A DNA stretch of 64,000 bases from Dehalococcoidia bacterium (GTDB taxonomy: Bacteria; Chloroflexota; Dehalococcoidia; Lucifugimonadales; Lucifugimonadaceae), in NCBI GenBank assembly GCA_026421185.1, contig JAPKCH010000001.1, positions 51,938 to 115,937 of the forward strand, written 5' to 3'. A program made the position numbers and the translations under genes. Under the pieces are notes generated by a model. The model did no database searches. It saw nothing but the letters and a program-made list of their open reading frames with translations, and had not been told where the DNA came from. This document shows, in pieces, positions 39,999 to 49,058 of the stretch. Every line of letters begins with the position of its first letter. Within the stretch, counting starts at the first letter, position 1.

Positions 39999-40976
39999 TT
40001 ATTCAGGTTTGACAATACTATCTGGCGTGCCGCCTGCCCAAACCTTCTTCATGTTCTCGAAGGCAAATCGTACTCTTCTTGGGTAACTTTCGTAACTCTT
40101 GCCTGCTATGTGCGGAGCAACTACAACGTTATCTCGCTTGAGAAGCGGGTTTTTTGGGTCGACAGGTTCCTGCTCGAACACATCTAACCCAGCGCCCCAT
40201 ATTTCGCCATCTTCCAGAGCTTGTTCTAGCGCCTTCTCATCGACGACGGGGCCACGGCATGTGTTGATCAATACAGCAGTCTTCTTCATCAGTCGAAGTT
40301 CGGTCTCGTTTATTAATGCATGTGTGCTGTTGTCGAGTGGTGTGTGCAACGTGACGATGTCGGCTCGTTCGAGTAGCTCGTCGAGTTCAACTCTTGTAGC
40401 GCCATAGCTTTCAGCTTTTTCGCTTCGAACTTTGTCGGTATAGATAGTCGTTGTTTCAAATCCCCTGAGCATTCCCGCTACGTTACTTCCGATTCGACCT
40501 GCTCCAATAATGCCGACCGTCGCGCCGAACAACTCGTGTGAGTCTCGACCGTCAACTTCAGGTCGCATCCAATCACCGGCCTTCGTATCTGTATTGGAAA
40601 CGATCAAGTGACGAATAGTTGATAGAGCGAGCGTGATGGCGAATTCAGCGACAGGAATCGCATTCGCTCCGCCGTTGTTGGCGACAGGGATACCCATCTC
40701 GCCAGCGAGTCCTAGGTTTATTCCGTCGAAGCCAGCAGAGCAAAGCTGAACTAATTTCGTTTTCTTGGCGAGTCGAAGCACATCGTCTGAAACGCCGTGA
40801 CCGAATACTAGGATGAAATCAGCGATTTCTGCTGCTTCGGCTACTTCTGTTGCCGACGATTCGTTCGTTCGAATGTGCAGATTCCAGTCTGGTGGCTTCA
40901 TTTCGTTAGCCATATCCAGTAACGGAAGGGCAGGACCAGCAAATACGAGTACCTCAGGCATTGAATTTATTCTCAC
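39999..40976 (-). CDS. D-2-hydroxyacid dehydrogenase family protein (copy 3)
   Basis: VGIIGAGRIGSNVAGML, INTCRGPVVDEKALEQALEDGEIWGAGLDVFEQEPVDPKNPLL. Confidence 0.93.
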   Translation of the reverse strand: MRINSMPEVLVFAGPALPLLDMANEMKPPDWNLHIRTNESSATEVAEAAEIADFILVFGHGVSDDVLRLAKKTKLVQLCSAGFDGINLGLAGEMGIPVANNGGANAIPVAEFAITLALSTIRHLIVSNTDTKAGDWMRPEVDGRDSHELFGATVGIIGAGRIGSNVAGMLRGFETTTIYTDKVRSEKAESYGATRVELDELLERADIVTLHTPLDNSTHALINETELRLMKKTAVLINTCRGPVVDEKALEQALEDGEIWGAGLDVFEQEPVDPKNPLLKRDNVVVAPHIAGKSYESYPRRVRFAFENMKKVWAGGTPDSIVKPE

Positions 40977-41142
40977 TTCGAATTGGTAGCGGTGTGTATC
41001 GACACGAACTCGGGAATTGTAGAACTTGAGCGGACGCTAGGGTAGGACGATTACACATCTCAGCAAGTATGCTTTCTCAAACTCTCAATTTTCGGATGTT
41101 AAAAACCGCATATATATTAAGTAATCGGCACCGGTCTCACAA

Positions 41143-42339
41143 ATGAACTCTGATTCTGAACTACTTCAATCCTCAGCCATCCAAATATTGGCGGAACTAG
41201 GCAAGCTTCCAGCGACCTCGTATTGGGAAGACGGCCCGACGAAGTATCTAGCGGTTCGAGCTAAAGAAGCAGGTCTCGACGTTTCGCTCGATCAATGGGG
41301 CAACGTACTCGCTACAAAATCAGGTAATAATCCTGAGGCTCCCGGAATTGCGTTTGTCGCCCACACCGATCATCCCGGGTATGAAGTGGTGTCGCAGGAC
41401 GGTACGAAATTAACCCTCAAAACAATGGGTGGCATTGGTATTGCGGGTGGTCGGGTTGGTACAACCATTCTGGTGATTGGTCGACACGGAAATCGTATTA
41501 GAGCGACGATTATAGGTGCGGAAGCCGCCGACGGGAAATTCGCTAAGGCACGAGAGGACGCTGGTTGGCTTGGTACTGACACCGTGTACGCCAAACTAGA
41601 AGATGACACCGATCTTGGTGACTTACCAAAGCCTGCCGTTCCTGATCTTCTCGATTTTGAACTAGGTGAAGATGATTTGATTCGAATGCGAGCAGCAGAT
41701 GATCTCGCTGGTTGTGCTGCTATTCTCGCAGCTCTGGAATCGATCATTAAGACGCCAACCGAGGGCAGTGTCTACGGGTTGTTCACCAGGGCTGAAGAAG
41801 TGGGTCTCGTCGGCGCACGTGTCGCTGCTGAGCAAGAGTTGTTGCCGAAGAACACCATCATCGTTTCTGTCGAAACCAGTTCAGTGCTTCCCGGCGCAGA
41901 AATCGGCGATGGCGTGGTGATCCGAACAGGAGACCGTGCAGCAACATTCGACTACGAGGCTGAAGCGTATCTGGGCGAGGCTGCACAGCGAATCAAATCA
42001 GCTGATCCCACATTCAAAATTCAGCGACAACTTATGAGTGCCGGTGGATGCGAAGCTTCCGCATTCAAGGCGTTCGGATACAAGGTCACCGGAACTGCAT
42101 TCCCACTTGGTGCATGGCATAACCGAGGAGAAAAGGACGTGGAGCCGGAATTCATTTCTAAGGATGATTTTATTGGTGGCACTATATTGATCGCTGAAGC
42201 AGCTAAGCTCGCAGGTACAAACCCTGCCGGCGTTCTAGGTCGGCTTTCCGACACGCCATCCGATGAAGCGGATCGGTTGAAGAGTGACCGGCTTCGTCCC
42301 GAATACGCTAAGTATTGGGCGTATTCTTGTTTCGAATAA
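41143..42339 (+). CDS. M42/M20-like zinc aminopeptidase family protein
   Basis: VAHTDHPGYEV, RAADDLAGCAAILAALE, LFTRAEEVGLVGARVAAE, VSVETSSV. Confidence 0.82.
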   Translation: MNSDSELLQSSAIQILAELGKLPATSYWEDGPTKYLAVRAKEAGLDVSLDQWGNVLATKSGNNPEAPGIAFVAHTDHPGYEVVSQDGTKLTLKTMGGIGIAGGRVGTTILVIGRHGNRIRATIIGAEAADGKFAKAREDAGWLGTDTVYAKLEDDTDLGDLPKPAVPDLLDFELGEDDLIRMRAADDLAGCAAILAALESIIKTPTEGSVYGLFTRAEEVGLVGARVAAEQELLPKNTIIVSVETSSVLPGAEIGDGVVIRTGDRAATFDYEAEAYLGEAAQRIKSADPTFKIQRQLMSAGGCEASAFKAFGYKVTGTAFPLGAWHNRGEKDVEPEFISKDDFIGGTILIAEAAKLAGTNPAGVLGRLSDTPSDEADRLKSDRLRPEYAKYWAYSCFE

Positions 42340-42400
42340 TTTATCGGTCCCGCATCTAAGTAAGCCTGCAAGTCAGCAAAACGAGTTAACGAGAAAAAAT

Positions 42401-44032
42401 ATGGAAGTAGATGGCAGCTACCTATTGGCACGGACGCTCAAAGAAGAAGGGGTTGAACACCTCTTCTACTTGATGGGTGGCCCCAATTACGAGATCGTCA
42501 ACAATTCTGAGGATCTCGGAATAAAGGCGATCGACTTCCGTCACGAGCAAACCGCTTCGATGGCCGCTCACGGCTATGCACGTGTTACCGGGAAGCCAGG
42601 CGTGACTACTGCCGCCTCCGGTCCAGGAACGTTGAATCTACTCACAGGTCAGTACACAGCGTGGGTAGATGGCGCGCCAATGATTACTCTGGGCGGCGCA
42701 GGTCCTATTCAAGATTTCGGACGAGACGGCTTCCAAGAAGTCGATCAAGTCAGCATCTTCGAACCGATTTCCAAAGCTGTCATGCGACCTACCGACCCAG
42801 CTCGCTACCCTGAACACATTTCTACGGCGTTCCGGCTGGCGACAACTGGTCGACCTGGTCCGGTCTATGTGGATTGCAACGAAGATGTTCTTTACGGCAA
42901 GGTCGAAGAATCCGAAGCGGTTGTGCCAACGCGTTCGCCAAGTAAGCCACGGCCTGCTGGCGATCCCGATCTGATTAAGCAAGCAGTGAAAATGCTGTCT
43001 GAAGCAAGCAGTCCAATGATCTTCGCTGGTGGCGGAGTCTGGTGGTCGCAGGCATACGATGAACTTCGAGTGCTGGTAGAACGAATGGGTATTCCGTTCT
43101 ACACATCACCAATGTCACGAGGACTGCTGCCCGACGATCACCAAATGTCGTTCCCGGCGGCCCGTTCGGGTGCGTTTAGAGGTGCGGACGTTGTTCTGGT
43201 AGTCGGCACTCGAATGAACTGGATGATGACGTTCGGCAAGCGTATTGCTACCAATTCAAAAATGATTCAGATCGATATTCACGGCGCTGAACTTGGTCAC
43301 AATCGATCAGTAGATGTGGGCATAGAAGGCGACGCCAAGACGGTTTTACAACAAATGATCGACGAGGCTGAACGAATTGGATTTGAATCCAAGGCAAATT
43401 CGAAGTGGATCGATAATCTACGAGAAGCCGATCTGGCACGCCGAGAGCGTGTGGCTCCGCTGGAGAACTCCGACCAGCAACCGATACATCCTCTAAGACT
43501 CTGTAAAGAATTGCGAGACTTGATGGATCGAGACTCAATTCTCGCCGTAGACGGAAACGAAATTCTTCACTTCGGCCGACAATCGATACCGACTTATGTC
43601 CCGGGGCATCGCCTGAACTCAGGTCCTTCCGGCTGCATGGGCGTGGGCTTGCCTTACGCGCTTGGCGCCAAGATCGCTAAGCCAGACAAACAAGTTGTTG
43701 CATTGCACGGCGATGGATCACTCGGCATGAACATTCAAGATTTTGATACTGCCGTGCGCCATAATCTGCCAATCGTTATCGTCGTATCGAACAACGAAGG
43801 CTGGACAGCCCGAGTCGAAGGCATCCGTAAGCCGGGTCGTGAGCTTGGCTTCACCCGTTTCGACAAAGTTGCCGAAGCGCTTGGTGGTCACGGTGAATTG
43901 GTCGAAGATCCAAAAGATCTTAGGCCTGCTCTTGAACGAGCATTTGATGCTGGTGTTCCGGCGATAGTGAACGTTCGTACCGACCCAACTGCTCGAGCAC
44001 TTTCGCATTTTGTTGGCTCTAAAATGGAGTAG
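42401..44032 (+). CDS. Thiamine pyrophosphate-dependent enzyme (acetolactate synthase/benzoylformate decarboxylase-like)
   Basis: DFRHEQTASMAAHGYARVTGKPGV, ASGPGTLNLLTGQYTAWVDGAPM, ALHGDGSLGMNIQDFDTAVRHNLPIVIVVSNN. Confidence 0.93.
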   Translation: MEVDGSYLLARTLKEEGVEHLFYLMGGPNYEIVNNSEDLGIKAIDFRHEQTASMAAHGYARVTGKPGVTTAASGPGTLNLLTGQYTAWVDGAPMITLGGAGPIQDFGRDGFQEVDQVSIFEPISKAVMRPTDPARYPEHISTAFRLATTGRPGPVYVDCNEDVLYGKVEESEAVVPTRSPSKPRPAGDPDLIKQAVKMLSEASSPMIFAGGGVWWSQAYDELRVLVERMGIPFYTSPMSRGLLPDDHQMSFPAARSGAFRGADVVLVVGTRMNWMMTFGKRIATNSKMIQIDIHGAELGHNRSVDVGIEGDAKTVLQQMIDEAERIGFESKANSKWIDNLREADLARRERVAPLENSDQQPIHPLRLCKELRDLMDRDSILAVDGNEILHFGRQSIPTYVPGHRLNSGPSGCMGVGLPYALGAKIAKPDKQVVALHGDGSLGMNIQDFDTAVRHNLPIVIVVSNNEGWTARVEGIRKPGRELGFTRFDKVAEALGGHGELVEDPKDLRPALERAFDAGVPAIVNVRTDPTARALSHFVGSKME

Positions 44033-44196
44033 CTGTGCGTTCGTTCACCGCCTGCTGTACCTGGTTAGATTTGATTACGTAAAGAGTGAGTATAGAAGCA
44101 CCGTACGACCTCAAGCTTGAGAAACTGAAGTAGCGTAGTCGAGATCGAATCAAGTATTGTCCTGATCGAATAACGCGGGAAAAGCTCGAAATATAA

Positions 44197-44403
44197 GATT
44201 ACGGCTGCAGTGTCATCTGTCTGTACGCACTACTTGGTCGTTACGATTTCTCTACTCTGATCGAAGCACCCGATAAAACTGACATAAGCCGATTCTCTGT
44301 CGATCTTGGCGCACGTACAACCATCGAAACAGAAACGATTAAAGCTGATACGACTGAGCGATTCATCTACGCAGTTATGGTTGAAACCACCGATTCTAGC
44401 TAA
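44197..44403 (+). pseudogene. GYD-domain-like protein remnant (C-terminal half, no start)
   Basis: Open frame DYGCSVICLYALLGRYDFSTLIEAPDKTDISRFSVDLGARTTIETETIKADTTERFIYAVMVETTDSS*; LGRYDF..LIEAPD..RFS..LG is GYD-like; upstream frame KITAAVSSV suggests a frameshift. Confidence 0.55.
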
Positions 44404-44474
44404 CCACTGAACGTTCAAAGCCCTTAGAATCTCACTATTAGTATCGAACGGGTCAACAGGACGAGGCAGAGACA

Positions 44475-45929
44475 ATGACTTCAGCGAATTCTGATAGAGA
44501 ACTCGGATTTACGCCTACTTACAGACTACGCGAAATGATCGGTTCGAAAGAAATTTCTCCGATAGAACTAACCGAATCTCACTTGAGACGCGCCGACGAG
44601 CTAGATCCTAAGCTAGGAATATTCATTACTCGTATTTCCGACATGGCAATGGACGCCGCTCGGAACGCTGAAGCCGCAGTGATGAGAGGCGATGAATTAG
44701 GTCCACTGCACGGAATTCCCGTCCCCTGTAAAGACACCGAGCCAATGAAAGGTGTTGTGTGGACCCACGGCTCGCTGACTTACAAAGACAATATCGCTAA
44801 AGTCGATTCGATCCTGATTTCTAGGATCAAAGCCACTGGAGGAATTATCACTGGGAAGACCAACACTCCTGAGAACGGCTTTGCTGGTACGACCGAAAAC
44901 CGTCTTGGACCTCCAGCTCGAAACCCGTGGAATCCTGACAAAACTCCAGGCGGATCATCGGGCGGTGCTTCCGCTGCGGTCGCATCAGGACTGACCAGTT
45001 TTGCAACAGGTGGCGATGGCGGCGGCTCAATACGAATACCGGCTGCATTTGCAGGTGTGTACGGCATAAAGGCAACGCAGGGCAGGGTGGCGAAGGCTGC
45101 GAGCAAGACTCGAAACGCCGGTCACAACATCATGAACAATGCGACGGCAGGTCCCCTGACTCGCACGGTACGAGATGCCGCAGAAACTCTGGCGATATTA
45201 TCAGGTAAAGATCCTCGTTCCGAATACGACAACATTTCCGATGATGTACCCGATTACGTTGCTGCCTTAACAAACGGCGTCAAAGGACTGAAAATCGGCT
45301 GGACTCCCGATATGGGAGGGAACCCGGTAGATCCTGAAGTCGCTCAAGTTGCCGAGGACGCTGCGAGGGTGTTTGAAGGTCTAGGGGCGAATGTAGAAAC
45401 CGTAGATTTCAATCCAACGGATTACGAAGATGTCTTCTGGACGTTCTTCGACTATTTCACAGTTAAGGGACTCGATGCTTCGCGAGAAGATTTCGACAAT
45501 CACCGTGAAGATATGACCGGCTACTTCGGTGAATACATGGATCGTGCTGACAAACTTTCCGCCGAACGAATGTGGAATATTTTCAGCAATATCGGTGCCT
45601 ACCGAAAATATGTAAATGACTATTTCGGGAATTACGATTTGCTGCTTTCACCATCGCTGGCTGTGCCTGCCTTCGACATTGGTGATGAACCCAATGTGAT
45701 CGGCGGTAAGCAAGTTCCTCACCGACTTTGGGGATTTACCCCGTTCACTTATCTGTTCAATCTCACAGGTAACCCGGGAGCATCCGTACCTGCAGGATTC
45801 TCTTCGGAAGGTCTGCCAATAGGGCTACAAATCGTAGGGGATATGAAAGACGAAGAAACGATTTTCGCCGCATCTGCCGCGTTTGAAGAGGTCTGCCCCT
45901 GGGCTGATAAGCGACCGCCAATCAGCTAA
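44475..45929 (+). CDS. Amidase-signature family amidase (GatA-like fold)
   Basis: GPLHGIPVPCKDTEPMKGVVWTHGS, NPDKTPGGSSGGASAAVASGLTSFATGGDGGGSIRIPAAFAGVYGIKAT. Confidence 0.95.
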   Translation: MTSANSDRELGFTPTYRLREMIGSKEISPIELTESHLRRADELDPKLGIFITRISDMAMDAARNAEAAVMRGDELGPLHGIPVPCKDTEPMKGVVWTHGSLTYKDNIAKVDSILISRIKATGGIITGKTNTPENGFAGTTENRLGPPARNPWNPDKTPGGSSGGASAAVASGLTSFATGGDGGGSIRIPAAFAGVYGIKATQGRVAKAASKTRNAGHNIMNNATAGPLTRTVRDAAETLAILSGKDPRSEYDNISDDVPDYVAALTNGVKGLKIGWTPDMGGNPVDPEVAQVAEDAARVFEGLGANVETVDFNPTDYEDVFWTFFDYFTVKGLDASREDFDNHREDMTGYFGEYMDRADKLSAERMWNIFSNIGAYRKYVNDYFGNYDLLLSPSLAVPAFDIGDEPNVIGGKQVPHRLWGFTPFTYLFNLTGNPGASVPAGFSSEGLPIGLQIVGDMKDEETIFAASAAFEEVCPWADKRPPIS

Positions 45930-45981
45930 GCAGTGCTGGTTGAAGCACACTTTTTGGCGAGTACGATGATGTCGTTTTTTC

Positions 45982-46764
45982 TCATGCTCGGAGAATTTCT
46001 ATATCGCCGCTGACTGTACGGGCTTGAATTGTGAGATCTACGAAATCCGACTGGCTCTCAGAAGTATCGAGATCGCTGTTGATGTTTCCTGATCTTGAGT
46101 CGAGGTCTAGCCATACAAGTGTGTTCGGCACCACTCCAACGGTTACTTCGCCTGACGCACTGTTCGCGGAGATTGTCCCGCTGTGAGCAACGCCGATCTG
46201 AAGCGCTCCTGAAGCAAATTTTGAACGAACATCAGTATGTACTTCTGCGATTGTGACGTCACCACTCACAGACCTCAGATTCGTTGCACCCATAACGTCG
46301 TTGGCAGTTATGTCACCTGATGCGGTCTTAGCGGTGAACTTGCCTCCGATGTTGTTTATTCGGACGTTTCCGCTTGCGGTCTGAACTTTCACATTGTCAT
46401 TCGCATCTTCGATTTCTGCATCGCCCGACGCCGTTTTGATAACTGCGGCTCCGTATCGTCCTTTGCACTTGATGATGGCAGAGGCAACACTAACTTGAAT
46501 GTCGCTATCTATTGGAGCTTGCACTTCGATCTTTAGTTGAACAGTGCTCCTTAGGTAGCTAGTGCCCTTTGGAGCCTCGATAGTCAGTTCGTCTCGGTTG
46601 AGAACGACCTTGGTCGCTTCAGCGGCTTCACGATCCTCCCTACTGCTGCCATACGGCGTCACAGTCACGTTGACATTGTCTCGTTCCTCGGCGACTACAT
46701 CGATGGATCCGGTCGGTAGGGTGATATTTATTGATAGCGGAGTGCTGCGTGTGAATCCAGGCAT
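45982..46764 (-). CDS. DUF4097-like beta-strand repeat protein
   Basis: Repeated TASGD/TASGNV/SVSGD turns (IKTASGDAEIEDANDNVKVQTASGNVRINNIGGKFTAKTASGDITANDV). Confidence 0.85.
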   Translation of the reverse strand: MPGFTRSTPLSINITLPTGSIDVVAEERDNVNVTVTPYGSSREDREAAEATKVVLNRDELTIEAPKGTSYLRSTVQLKIEVQAPIDSDIQVSVASAIIKCKGRYGAAVIKTASGDAEIEDANDNVKVQTASGNVRINNIGGKFTAKTASGDITANDVMGATNLRSVSGDVTIAEVHTDVRSKFASGALQIGVAHSGTISANSASGEVTVGVVPNTLVWLDLDSRSGNINSDLDTSESQSDFVDLTIQARTVSGDIEILRA

Positions 46765-46818
46765 TGGAGTTTCCTTGTGGGGAGAAGTCAGGGTGAAAAT
46801 CTGATTAGAAGTACGAGG

Positions 46819-47313
46819 TCAGGATCGAGCGAATCCCTTATAACTTCGATTTCGTTTGCCATGACGAGCGCCATGACCTGATTGCGGAGCGGAGTCGACA
46901 GCGGAGGCAATCGCGCTAACCAGCCAGCCGTTCACCGACAGACTTGCGGATTTTGCGGCTTGCTCGACAGAGTCTTTAAGAGACTCCTGCAAACGAAGCG
47001 TGATTCGAACGACATCGTCGGTTGATTGCGATTCGTTTGCCTCTGTAGGTGCCGACGTGGTTTCGGTATGAGTCGGTTCGTTCACAACGAAATCGATATC
47101 TTGGCCACGAAGCCGGGCTTCTACCGATGTGTTCTCAAGTGCGAGCGTGATTTCGTCAGCCGCTCCCGACATTGCTTCGAGGAGGCAAAGTCTGGCGGCA
47201 GGTTCAAGAGATAGAGCGAGTAACGACGCTGCTTCGGCGACATCTTTGCCAACGGGAGCGGCGGTCGATTTCAGACTTTGCTGGAGTGAATTTATAAATG
47301 GCGAAAGTTTCAT
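46819..47313 (-). CDS. Ribbon-helix-helix (Arc/CopG-like) domain protein, probable regulator
   Basis: C-terminal VVRITLRLQESLKDSVEQAAKSASLSVNGWLVSAIASAV; adjacent to DUF4097 gene. Confidence 0.7.
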   Translation of the reverse strand: MKLSPFINSLQQSLKSTAAPVGKDVAEAASLLALSLEPAARLCLLEAMSGAADEITLALENTSVEARLRGQDIDFVVNEPTHTETTSAPTEANESQSTDDVVRITLRLQESLKDSVEQAAKSASLSVNGWLVSAIASAVDSAPQSGHGARHGKRNRSYKGFARS

Positions 47314-47331
47314 GACGTCATAATGACGTTA
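47313..47331. promoter_or_regulatory. Candidate tandem operator TGACGTCA-TAA-TGACGTTA over the RHH gene start
   Basis: Two TGACGT copies 11 bp apart (47313 and 47324), abutting the start codon at 47311-47313. Confidence 0.4.
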
Positions 47332-47387
47332 AATCTGACATCTCACAATATGCGCTCGTCATCCGCCTAGAACTTAACCGTGAATTA

Positions 47388-48803
47388 CTACCCCTGACTG
47401 TACTTCCGAATTATGTCCCAAATTTCGGGTTTCATCGAGTTGTAGATGAAGTAACAGTAGTGAGTAGCACCTTGCGACTGCATCTCTGCCAGTAAACGAT
47501 CAAGCTCAGATGCCGTCAGCCAATTCGATCCGAAATGTTCGAGTCCAACCCACGGTATGAAACGTTCTTGCCCGCCGCTATTGGCGATCATCTTGGCGGT
47601 CTGATTTCGTATCGAGGTGCTGAACCATTTGTCCGATGCTTCCCCGTTGTACTCGCTAATGGGGTAGTCGGAAGGCATTGGGTAGTCGAACATCGACCCA
47701 AATAATGTCGAGGCTATTTCTGGGTCGAGGTCATCATTCCATTCGACCAACGTGTTGACCCAGTTCACGATCGTACCTCTGGACCCTGCCACGCCACCTG
47801 ACCACCAGTATTGCTTGGGCTGCTGGAAGTCGATGTACTGCTGCTTGCGGGTCGTGTTGTGTCCGGTTAACGGCTCCAAGAACGGCAATCGTGAAGAGTT
47901 TCCAACAAGCATATTCGGCAGATGTTCTTTGGTTCCACGATACGAGCTGCTCACGCTCCATTCGACCGCGACCTGCTTAAACGAGTACCAGTCGGTGAAC
48001 TTTGGATGATCCCGCCACCAATCATGATTCGCCAATGCACCGGGAGCCTTCTCCATGAACTTACGGGCGTAGTTCGAATCAAATCCGTGTAGGAATTCCT
48101 TGAAATGCTCTCGACCGTCAAGAATTCTCTGGAAGTCCATACCGTTTTTAGAAGCGAACGCCCGATTTTCGGGAGTGTCGATCGGTTCAACCCATAGATC
48201 ATCTCGATGTCCTGGCTGGATTTCCCACTTGAAATCTGGCCCGTCCAACAGCAATCCCGTTACCTGCGGAAAGTGCTTTGCTGTATCCCGAGCACGGGCG
48301 ACGGTCATCGCTGGCATATCTGGATCGGTGAAACTTGGGATACATTTCGTCATATCAAGTTTTCCCGACCCGAATCCTCCGTGCAAGAAATAACCCTTGT
48401 CGTCGACCGCGTAGATCGTGAAGCCTTTCGAACGTCCCATCTCAAGCGCTGCAGCAAGCTTTTCTGCTTGGCCCGCGAGATGATCTGGCAACGTCGGTGG
48501 CTGCCAGGCAAGCCCTTCGTAAAACTCAGGTGTTGGATTGAATGCCGCAGTGGGTACTCGTTTTAGCCGTTCGCCTCCCATCGCTTCCAGTCCGCGAGGA
48601 TGACAATCCTCAGGCTGCGGGTAAATGTTGCCTTCGTCATCCGGTGCTTGGTCGTCTAGCAAACACAGCCACTGCAGAGCTATTTCCTTCACACCGGCTG
48701 CTGCAAGCTCATTCCAGAACGATTCCTCGAACATGATGTCGTTGGGTGGACGCAGACACATGACGGGCTTAAGGGGCTGCTTGTTAGGGTTATTCGCTGA
48801 CAT
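47388..48803 (-). CDS. Uncharacterised 471-aa protein, possibly a TIM-barrel glycosidase-like enzyme
   Basis: Intact ORF; VTGLLLDGPDFKWE, LDRLLAEMQSQGATHYCYFIYN are barrel-like but no family is certain. Confidence 0.7.
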   Translation of the reverse strand: MSANNPNKQPLKPVMCLRPPNDIMFEESFWNELAAAGVKEIALQWLCLLDDQAPDDEGNIYPQPEDCHPRGLEAMGGERLKRVPTAAFNPTPEFYEGLAWQPPTLPDHLAGQAEKLAAALEMGRSKGFTIYAVDDKGYFLHGGFGSGKLDMTKCIPSFTDPDMPAMTVARARDTAKHFPQVTGLLLDGPDFKWEIQPGHRDDLWVEPIDTPENRAFASKNGMDFQRILDGREHFKEFLHGFDSNYARKFMEKAPGALANHDWWRDHPKFTDWYSFKQVAVEWSVSSSYRGTKEHLPNMLVGNSSRLPFLEPLTGHNTTRKQQYIDFQQPKQYWWSGGVAGSRGTIVNWVNTLVEWNDDLDPEIASTLFGSMFDYPMPSDYPISEYNGEASDKWFSTSIRNQTAKMIANSGGQERFIPWVGLEHFGSNWLTASELDRLLAEMQSQGATHYCYFIYNSMKPEIWDIIRKYSQG

Positions 48804-49058
48804 ATTCGATAGCTTTCCGCGCGTTCGTAGCTACACGCCGAAAATGTACACCTTCGCAGCACCATAAGTAGCTCGTTACTTGTAGATATCCCGACCCCTG
48901 TGGAGGGATCTTCGGTGGATGGGAAGGTGAGGGGTTAGTGAATAGCTGAATTGCTAACAGCAGATGCGACCCTACCCCAGATCCCTCGGCTCCGATGACT
49001 TCGCTCGGGAAATAGGATTAGCGCACAGTGAGAATCAACGCGGGTGAGTCGATGCTGT

